Assembly (NCBI GenBank): GCA_030640325.1
Contig: DAOWJM010000071.1
Location: 1 to 11,501 of the forward strand
DNA from: Dehalococcoidia bacterium
GTDB taxonomy: Bacteria > Chloroflexota > Dehalococcoidia > Dehalococcoidales > BS750m-G39
Length of the DNA stretch: 11,501 bases
Reading direction: 5' to 3'
In this document: piece by piece, positions 6,210 through 11,501 of the stretch
How positions within the stretch are numbered: position 1 is the stretch's first letter
How the letters are laid out: each line of letters opens with the position of its first letter
Program-made: the position numbers and the translations under genes
Notes under the pieces: model-generated
What the model was told of the DNA's origin: nothing
The model's database searches: none
What the model saw: only the letters and a program-made list of their open reading frames with translations

Positions 6210-7419
6210 GATAGATGCTTACAATGAGGCGCTTAGAAGCGGTCACTATCAAAAGAACGATGGGCTTCTAGGAAAATACGATAACGTGCGCCGCTTCTGG
6301 GAGGATGAAGAGCTTGGTCTTTACCTCAGACCCTATCTGGAGCAGCTGGTAGCCCGAAAAGAGGAGCGTGGTGAAAGGCTTCGTGTACTGGACCTGGGAT
6401 GCGGCAGTGGGGATGGCTTTGAGTTCGTCACTAGCATCAGCAACAGCAAGTCCTTGATTTCAGAGAGGGTTATAAAGCCCGGCATGCTTGAGTTTTACAA
6501 AGGAGTTGATATAAACGAGGGATTGCTGAGGCAGGCGCAGGACATCTACGGGAACGAACAGAATGCGGTCTTCGTCCTCTCGGACTTTAATGACTATGGA
6601 TTCTCCAAGGAACAGCCGTATGACCTGTATCTGGCTAACTACGGAACGCTATCCCACAACACCGATGAGCAGACCGTGGAACTATTGAGTAACATCGCCA
6701 GGCACAGCAAAGATGGCGCCCTCGTCATCGTTGACTGGCTGGGGCGCTTCTCATATGAGTGGCAGACGCTGTGGACAAGGGATTTTGAGCATAATCAGTG
6801 GATAGACTACGCCATTTCCTATATCTATCCAGGCGGTGGAACAAAGCAACACCAGCTGACCTATTTCCAGCTGAGGCTCATGGGACGCAGTGAGGTTCTG
6901 CAAGTCTACCGGCAAGCTAGGAGGAGGGCTGGGAGGAGCATTGCTTTGCGCAAGCTGGCTGACCGCTCCTCATTCGTGGGGCGTCACATGGACACAGCCC
7001 AATACCACCCCCTCTGTCAGCCCCTGCGCCGATTGGTCAATTCTCTTTTTGAGCCCAACCTGTGCACCAATCTAGATGAGGTCTTGATTCTCTATATCCC
7101 CAGAGACGGCTTCACTGAGGTAAATACCTACCACCAGAGGTTCGCTGATTGCTGGAACTACCTGATAACCTATACCAAGGCACTACTTGAGGGAAGCAAA
7201 GTCCCGGAAGCGTTGGCAGAGATGCCTCTGTCTCTTAGGAGGTCGCTCAGTGCTATGAAGGACATAGTGAAAGCGGCAGCTAAGATGAAAATAGGAAATG
7301 CTCGAGCTAGCCTGGTCGAACCGCAATTGGGCTACTGCCTTAGGGAACTGGAGATGAAGCTGCAGCAGGGGTGGGGATGCGGACATGGGCTGGTGGCTAT
7401 CTTTGAGGTGGTGAAGTGA
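6202..7419 (+). CDS. Class I SAM-dependent methyltransferase, substrate unknown
   Basis: This 405-residue protein has a class I SAM methyltransferase fold in roughly its first 180 residues. Motif I is VLDLGCGSGDGF (62-73), the acidic motif II is GVDINEGLL (101-109), and motif IV is PYDLYLANYGTLSH (139-152), followed by the strand ALVIVDWLG. The C-terminal 220 residues (about 185-405) are helical and basic in places and were not recognised. They may shape the acceptor site. The start has a good ribosome-binding site (AAAGGGGGAG, 6190-6199) and overlaps the corrinoid protein gene by 8 nt, so it is co-translated with the corrinoid pathway. SAM methyltransferases are not a usual part of MttB operons. 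It may make or modify the methylated substrate, or act with the amidotransferase-like protein that follows. Confidence 0.75.
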   Translation: MAEIDAYNEALRSGHYQKNDGLLGKYDNVRRFWEDEELGLYLRPYLEQLVARKEERGERLRVLDLGCGSGDGFEFVTSISNSKSLISERVIKPGMLEFYKGVDINEGLLRQAQDIYGNEQNAVFVLSDFNDYGFSKEQPYDLYLANYGTLSHNTDEQTVELLSNIARHSKDGALVIVDWLGRFSYEWQTLWTRDFEHNQWIDYAISYIYPGGGTKQHQLTYFQLRLMGRSEVLQVYRQARRRAGRSIALRKLADRSSFVGRHMDTAQYHPLCQPLRRLVNSLFEPNLCTNLDEVLILYIPRDGFTEVNTYHQRFADCWNYLITYTKALLEGSKVPEALAEMPLSLRRSLSAMKDIVKAAAKMKIGNARASLVEPQLGYCLRELEMKLQQGWGCGHGLVAIFEVVK

Positions 7420-7440
7420 AAGCTTTTGTCATCATTTGGC

Positions 7441-7446
7441 AGGAGG
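7441..7446 (+). promoter_or_regulatory. Ribosome-binding site deciding the start of the asparagine-synthetase-like gene
   Basis: AGGAGG lies 10 nt before ATG 7457. It rules against the in-frame TTG at 7436, which lies upstream of it. The choice matters, because the residue after Met 7457 is the catalytic position of class II glutaminases. Confidence 0.75.
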
Positions 7447-7456
7447 ATTTATAGAT

Positions 7457-8911
7457 ATGGCTGGTATCTCAGGAACTAGTTCGGGCAGCAAAGATGTCTT
7501 AGAGTTGATGTTGAGCAGGCTACATCACCGAGGACCGAGGGGGGAGTGGATACACCTTGGAAAGAAGGTTGCCCTTGGATGCTGTGTTCTACCCTCAGAG
7601 GCTAATCATTCAGGAAGAGCATACGCACAGATGGCTGACACAGTTGTGGTAATAGATGGTCATCTCTACTCTGAAGAAGGGATTCAGTTGCCTGAAGCAG
7701 ACCTCCTGGTTAGCCTTTATAGCAGATTTGGTCCTACATTTGTGGAGCGGCTGGACGGCGATTTCGCCCTTTGTTTAGCTACTGATAACGAGCTAATACT
7801 GGCTAGGGACTCCGTGGGACTGCGTCCGCTCTTCTATGGTTATAAGGATGGTGCTCTCCACTTCGCCTCTGAGATGAAAGCCCTCCTGGGTTTATGTGCC
7901 GAGGTTCTGGAACTACCGCCGGGACATGTCTATACTCAACAGCAGGGACTTCGACCATTCAAGAGCCCACGATATTCGGTTCCCGAATTTGATAGCCCTG
8001 AAGAAGCGGCTCGCATTCTCGCCGAGCTATTGCAGGGGGCTGTGGAGATGCGGCTGAAGGCTGGCAATGTTAGCGGCGTCCTGCTCAGCGGCGGTCTAGA
8101 CTCGAGCATTGTTGCCTACCTAGCAAAGGAATTTCAGCCCGACCTAAAGACGTTTACCGTAGGTGCTAGCATAAATGACTCTGAAGACCTGAGGCGGGCA
8201 CGAGAGATGGCACAGTATTTGGGCACTGAGCACTATGACTATATCTACAGGGAGAGGGAAATAGAGCAGGTGTTGCCTCAGGTCATTTACCACCTAGAGT
8301 CCTTCGATGAGGACTGTGTCTATGGAGCGGTAGCCAATTATTTCGCCGCCAGGCTGGCTGCCCAGCATACCGATTGTGTGCTATGTGGTGAGGGGGCTGA
8401 TGAATTCCTGGGTGGTTACCACGAACTGAAGGAAGCCAGAAATGAAATAGAGTTTCTTCAACTTTCTCAAGACCTAATCAGCAATGCCTACCATACGGCG
8501 CTTCAGAGGCTTGACCGGATGATGGCAGCTCACTCGCTGGAATTTCGCCCCCCCTTCTTAGATGGGAGGGTCATTGCCTTTTGCTCCAAGATTCCCCCAG
8601 CATGGAAGGTCTATGGCAAGAAAAAGGTTGAGAAATGGATTTTGAGGAAAGCCTTTGCTGGTTTGCTGCCTAGCAATATATCAAATAGGGTGAAGCAGGC
8701 GTTTGCCTCAGGGGCTGGCTCAGCAAAAGTTACTGAATTGATTGGGCAGAGAGCAGGCTCCGCAGAAAATTCTATGTATGAACAGACCGAGCCCACCATA
8801 GCACTGAAGTCTGAAGCAGAGATATACTACTATCGGCTATTCAAGGAGAAGTTCCCAGAGGACTCTTTTGAAAAGCTGGTCACAAGATGGGACCCTCTTA
8901 CTAGGCGATAA
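7457..8911 (+). CDS. Asparagine synthetase (AsnB)-like ATP-dependent amidotransferase lacking the glutaminase cysteine
   Basis: This 484-residue protein has the two-domain AsnB layout. The N-terminal class II glutaminase-like domain shows HHRGP (23-27), ARDSVGLRPLFYG (116-128) and LHFASEMKALL (134-144). The C-terminal ATP-pyrophosphatase domain shows the PP-loop LLSGGLDSS (209-217), GEGADEFLGGY (311-321) and LEFRPPFLDG (361-370). The reaction would be ATP-dependent activation of a carboxylate, then attack by ammonia or another amine. The oddity is at the start. Glutamine-using members begin Met-Cys-Gly-Ile, and the processed Cys is the nucleophile; here it is MAGISG. The usual NGEIYN is also replaced by IDGHLYS (66-72). 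Loss of this cysteine is known in beta-lactam synthetase and related enzymes, so free ammonia or an internal amine is a likelier nucleophile. It is last in the operon, 37 nt after the SAM methyltransferase gene. The substrate is unknown. Confidence 0.82.
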   Translation: MAGISGTSSGSKDVLELMLSRLHHRGPRGEWIHLGKKVALGCCVLPSEANHSGRAYAQMADTVVVIDGHLYSEEGIQLPEADLLVSLYSRFGPTFVERLDGDFALCLATDNELILARDSVGLRPLFYGYKDGALHFASEMKALLGLCAEVLELPPGHVYTQQQGLRPFKSPRYSVPEFDSPEEAARILAELLQGAVEMRLKAGNVSGVLLSGGLDSSIVAYLAKEFQPDLKTFTVGASINDSEDLRRAREMAQYLGTEHYDYIYREREIEQVLPQVIYHLESFDEDCVYGAVANYFAARLAAQHTDCVLCGEGADEFLGGYHELKEARNEIEFLQLSQDLISNAYHTALQRLDRMMAAHSLEFRPPFLDGRVIAFCSKIPPAWKVYGKKKVEKWILRKAFAGLLPSNISNRVKQAFASGAGSAKVTELIGQRAGSAENSMYEQTEPTIALKSEAEIYYYRLFKEKFPEDSFEKLVTRWDPLTRR

Positions 8912-8936
8912 CGGCAAGCATCTTTTCTACTTTTCA

Positions 8937-8964
8937 CCCTGAAAAATCTGGCGATTTTCCAGGG
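8937..8964. terminator. Hairpin between the convergent operons, candidate bidirectional terminator
   Basis: CCCTGAAAAATC (8937-8948) and GATTTTCCAGGG (8953-8964) pair at 11 of 12 positions around a 4-nt TGGC loop. It lies 25 nt after the AsnB-like stop and 8 nt after the glutamate-synthase-like stop on the other strand, the position expected for a shared terminator. Neither strand has a clean T-tract after the stem, which lowers confidence in intrinsic termination. Confidence 0.55.
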
Positions 8965-8972
8965 AACTCGAT

Positions 8973-10535
8973 TTAGCCTAAAATCCTCTTTATCTCTTCC
9001 ATATCCGTTTCCATTACATAGGGGATACCAGAAACCTCAGCCGCTTCCGTGGTGAGCGCCATTATATCGTTTCTATCTACATATTTAAGGGCAAATTTGC
9101 GTTCCCCAGCCATGAGCTGCCTTAAGCCAGTAGCCAGCCGATCGTAATAGGTATAGATTCCTATTGCCGCTGGCGGAATCCTTTCAAAAGCGTCCCCATA
9201 TTTTTCCTTAAGTTCTGCCGCCCAGGCGAAGGTTTGAAAGAAGGCTTTCCTATATTCATCACCTGCCCCGTGCTTTTTCTTGAGAAGATGCTCCTGCGTT
9301 TTTCCCACCATAGCTGCGGTAACAGTAGCCCGGCCCATACACACCGCCTTTATATAAGGTGCTCCAAGGGCTATAGCCTTGAAAATTTGGTCCTCAAGGG
9401 CAATACCGCCGGCAATGGCGCAACTGGGGATGAAATCGCCTTTCTCATCAAGCCTCCTGAGGAATTTATAGAGGAGGCTTTCCAGATATACCGTAGGTAT
9501 ACCCCACTCATTCATCATTCGCCACGGGCTCATTCCAGTTCCACCACCGGCACCGTCCACAGTGAGCAGGTCTATCTTGGCTTCCGAGGCGAACTTCACT
9601 GCCCGGGCTAAATCCGCCGGCCTATAGGCACCTGTTTTAAGGGTAACATACCTGGCGCCGATTCCCCTCAGTCTTTCCACTTCTCTTAAAAAGGACTCCT
9701 CATCCACCATTCCCAGGCGTGAGTGCCTCTCGAATTCTCGCATTTCCTTGGCTTTATAAGCCTCTTGAACCACATGGGATTCAGGGTTAGGGAAAACCAT
9801 GTATCCCCTTCGCTGAAGCTCGATAGCCCTTTCCAGAGTGGGCAGCTTAACCTCCCCACCAATGGATTTGGCGCCTTGTCCCCACTTTATCTCAATACCC
9901 TCGACTCCGAGTTTGTCTATTGCATATTCGGGAACACCAAGACGAGTGTCCTCCACATTTGCCTGAACTAGCATAGTGCCATAGTCTTCATACCATTCCT
10001 GGTATACCCTTACCCTTCTTTCAAGCTCAGGGGATCTAATAACCTTTCCGTTTTTAAACTCGGCGTCGGGGTCCGTGCCACAAACGTTCTCCCCGCAGAC
10101 AAGGACTACCCCACAGATAGCAGCGGCAATAGCAGTGCCTTCCCAGTTCACCCTGGCTATTTCAGTGGAACCCAGAGCGCCGGTGAAGAAGGGAACCTTC
10201 ATTTTAATTCTTCTATCCTCGGCGCCAATCTCGGTAGAGAGGTCAACAGCAGGGAAGGTGGCTTTATCTGGGTCTGCCTCAACGCCCATCGCCCCAACAC
10301 AGGTCCCCTGGATATTAAAGTGAGAGAAATCCACGGGGTAGTCTTTCTCCGCCCCGGCAGTAATGCTGCCAAAGGGCTGAGGATATAGCACTTCACGACC
10401 TCTCAAGGCTGATTTCCCTACCTCACAAAGCCCAGGGCAATCATCAACGCAGGCTACGCACAGCCCTGAAGAAGATGGTGAGACTCTATTTCTGGTTTTG
10501 GTTGCTGCACTGGCATTCGGCTTGCTTAATGACAT
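8973..10535 (-). CDS. FMN-binding glutamate synthase-family protein (archaeal-type GltB-like)
   Basis: This 520-residue protein corresponds to the central FMN-binding barrel of glutamate synthase, without the glutaminase domain of the large bacterial enzyme. Motifs include KWGQGAKSIGG (217-227), TVDGAGGGTGMSPW (325-338), IAGGIALEDQ (374-383) and AVCMGRA (397-403), all in the FMN/2-oxoglutarate barrel. Near the N-terminus, C26-x2-C29-x3-C33-x3-C37 probably holds one Fe-S cluster, whereas the classical enzyme has its cluster after the barrel. Family members of this kind accept ammonia or electrons through partner subunits. No such partners are in the window, so the exact reaction is uncertain. 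The start ATG (complement of 10533-10535) is preceded by AAGGAGGT at good distance. That site overlaps the end of hisF, so the two are cotranscribed. The reading frame ends 8 nt from the shared hairpin. Confidence 0.85.
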   Translation of the reverse strand: MSLSKPNASAATKTRNRVSPSSSGLCVACVDDCPGLCEVGKSALRGREVLYPQPFGSITAGAEKDYPVDFSHFNIQGTCVGAMGVEADPDKATFPAVDLSTEIGAEDRRIKMKVPFFTGALGSTEIARVNWEGTAIAAAICGVVLVCGENVCGTDPDAEFKNGKVIRSPELERRVRVYQEWYEDYGTMLVQANVEDTRLGVPEYAIDKLGVEGIEIKWGQGAKSIGGEVKLPTLERAIELQRRGYMVFPNPESHVVQEAYKAKEMREFERHSRLGMVDEESFLREVERLRGIGARYVTLKTGAYRPADLARAVKFASEAKIDLLTVDGAGGGTGMSPWRMMNEWGIPTVYLESLLYKFLRRLDEKGDFIPSCAIAGGIALEDQIFKAIALGAPYIKAVCMGRATVTAAMVGKTQEHLLKKKHGAGDEYRKAFFQTFAWAAELKEKYGDAFERIPPAAIGIYTYYDRLATGLRQLMAGERKFALKYVDRNDIMALTTEAAEVSGIPYVMETDMEEIKRILG

Positions 10536-10546
10536 TGATTACCTCC

Positions 10547-11317
10547 TTATATTTTTACCGGTATTCCCCTTTCCTTAAGGTATCTTTTGGCTTCAGGTAT
10601 AGATATTTCTCCAAAGTGGAAGATAGAAGCAGCTAGAACTGCGGATGCCTTACCTGTCACCACAGCATCATAAAGGTGCTCTAACTTACCAGCACCACCT
10701 GAAGCAGTAACTGGAATACTAACCGCCTCGGCTACCGCTCTGGTCATCTCCAAATCGTAGCCTTCCTTTGTTCCATCAGCGTCCTTGCTGGTAAGCAAAA
10801 TCTCTCCCGCGCCCAACTCTTCCACCCGCCTTGCCCAGTCAACAATCTCAAGCCTGGTAGACTCGGTGCCGCTTTTTACCACTACTTCAAGTCGGGGGAG
10901 ATTGCTCCCCGGTGGATTTTTCCTGCCATCAATGGCAACAACCAGCCTCTCCCTGCCAAACTGCTTGGCGGCTTCCTTAATGAGTTCTGGCTTCTTCACT
11001 GCGGCAGTATTTATTGAAACCTTGTCCACACCAAGGTCGATTAGTGCTGCCATATCCTCAATACTGCTGATGCCTCCACCGACGGCGAAGGGGATAGTAA
11101 CCACATCACAGACCTTTTTGGCCCATTCTAGCCTTGTTTTTCTATTCTCTACAGTAGCGAAGATATCCAGGAAAACAAGCTCATCGGCTCCCTCCCGACA
11201 GTAGGCTTTGGTTGCCTCCACCGGGTCACGGGCATCCCTCAGATTGACAAAGTTTATCCCCTTTACCACCCTCCCATCCTTAACGTCCAGACAGGGTATA
11301 ATTCTTATCTCTTTCAT
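10547..11317 (-). CDS. hisF: Imidazole glycerol phosphate synthase subunit HisF
   Basis: This 256-residue protein is a full-length HisF, the cyclase half of imidazole glycerol phosphate synthase. With HisH it turns PRFAR and glutamine-derived ammonia into imidazole glycerol phosphate and AICAR in histidine biosynthesis. It starts with IIPCLDVKDGRVVKG, which gives the catalytic D11. VVAIDGRK places the second catalytic aspartate at D130. The half-barrel phosphate sites AVGGGISS (78-85) and TASGGAGKLEHL (204-215) are intact, and LTSKDADGTKEGYD (175-188) is the usual loop. A GGGAG ribosome-binding site sits 7 nt before the start. No other his gene is in view. The neighbours are instead nitrogen-related, with a 1-nt gap to the upstream DUF128-like gene and an 11-nt gap to the glutamate-synthase-like gene. 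Confidence 0.96.
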   Translation of the reverse strand: MKEIRIIPCLDVKDGRVVKGINFVNLRDARDPVEATKAYCREGADELVFLDIFATVENRKTRLEWAKKVCDVVTIPFAVGGGISSIEDMAALIDLGVDKVSINTAAVKKPELIKEAAKQFGRERLVVAIDGRKNPPGSNLPRLEVVVKSGTESTRLEIVDWARRVEELGAGEILLTSKDADGTKEGYDLEMTRAVAEAVSIPVTASGGAGKLEHLYDAVVTGKASAVLAASIFHFGEISIPEAKRYLKERGIPVKI

Positions 11318-11318
11318 C

Positions 11319-11501
11319 TCAAAGCTCCCAAAATCTGATTAGATTCTGGAACTCAATGACGGTGCTCATGGCGTAATTCTCAGCTTCTATGCCAGCTTCC
11401 TCAGCGGCAGCTACGGGATTCAAGCCCCCGAGGAGAATGACCCCAATTCTATTAAGTTCTACCGGGATTTCGCACACTGGTTCGCTGGTGTTACCCATCA
11501 A
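11319..11501 (-). CDS. C-terminal end of an NrpR/DUF128-like nitrogen regulator (5' part outside window)
   Basis: Only the last 60 or so residues are visible; the frame remains open at the window edge and ends at TGA (complement of 11319-11321). The segment IGVILLGGLNPVAAAEEAGI followed by AMSTVIEF resembles the end of NrpR regulatory (DUF128) domains. NrpR represses nitrogen-assimilation genes in methanogens by sensing 2-oxoglutarate. Homologues also occur in some bacteria, which as far as I recall include Dehalococcoides. The gene lies one nt before hisF and in one operon with the glutamate-synthase-like gene, which fits a nitrogen role. With so little sequence the family call is tentative, and the presence of a DNA-binding domain cannot be judged. 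Confidence 0.55.
   Translation of the reverse strand: MMGNTSEPVCEIPVELNRIGVILLGGLNPVAAAEEAGIEAENYAMSTVIEFQNLIRFWEL

Noticed and set aside
9234..9971. Plus-strand open frames opposite the glutamate-synthase-like gene
   Set aside because: They are antisense to a long gene with clear family motifs and show no recognisable protein features.

Overview
The window looks like a chromosomal segment of an anaerobic bacterium that carries out corrinoid-dependent one-carbon metabolism. Two things point to this: a compact operon for methyl transfer through a corrinoid protein to a folate, and, on the other strand, an archaeal-type nitrogen and amino-acid set (FMN-binding glutamate synthase, HisF, the end of an NrpR/DUF128-like regulator). 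Together they are most reminiscent of Dehalococcoidia-like Chloroflexota. That assignment is an inference from gene content and family resemblance only. No rRNA, tRNA, mobile element or CRISPR array was seen.

Left edge (1-528, +): the C-terminal part of an Asp/Glu/hydantoin racemase-family protein, followed by a strong hairpin. Positions 529-1007 hold no convincing gene. They hold a near-consensus sigma-70 promoter (TTGACA, 17 nt, TAAAAT), an inverted repeat at the predicted transcription start, and an unusually long leader of about 335 nt whose 3' part resembles parts of a cobalamin riboswitch.

Main operon (1008-8911, +): seven tightly packed genes. In order they are a stand-alone MetH-activation-domain-like protein, a first MttB-family methyltransferase, a pterin-dependent (MtgA/AcsE-like) methyltransferase, a second, divergent MttB-family protein, a corrinoid-binding carrier protein, a class I SAM-dependent methyltransferase and an asparagine-synthetase-like amidotransferase. 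The first five make a plausible closed route. An MttB enzyme demethylates a quaternary or tertiary amine onto the corrinoid protein, the pterin enzyme moves the methyl group to tetrahydrofolate, and the MetH-like protein may rescue oxidised corrinoid. Neither MttB gene has an internal TAG codon, so both are of the pyrrolysine-free type. The last two genes are not standard parts of such a route. The final one has lost the N-terminal cysteine used for glutamine hydrolysis.

Right part (8973-11501, -): three genes transcribed leftward, ordered NrpR/DUF128-like regulator (C-terminus only), hisF, then an FMN-binding glutamate synthase-family protein, with gaps of 1 and 11 nt. This operon converges on the methyltransferase operon, and a 12-position hairpin lies between the two.
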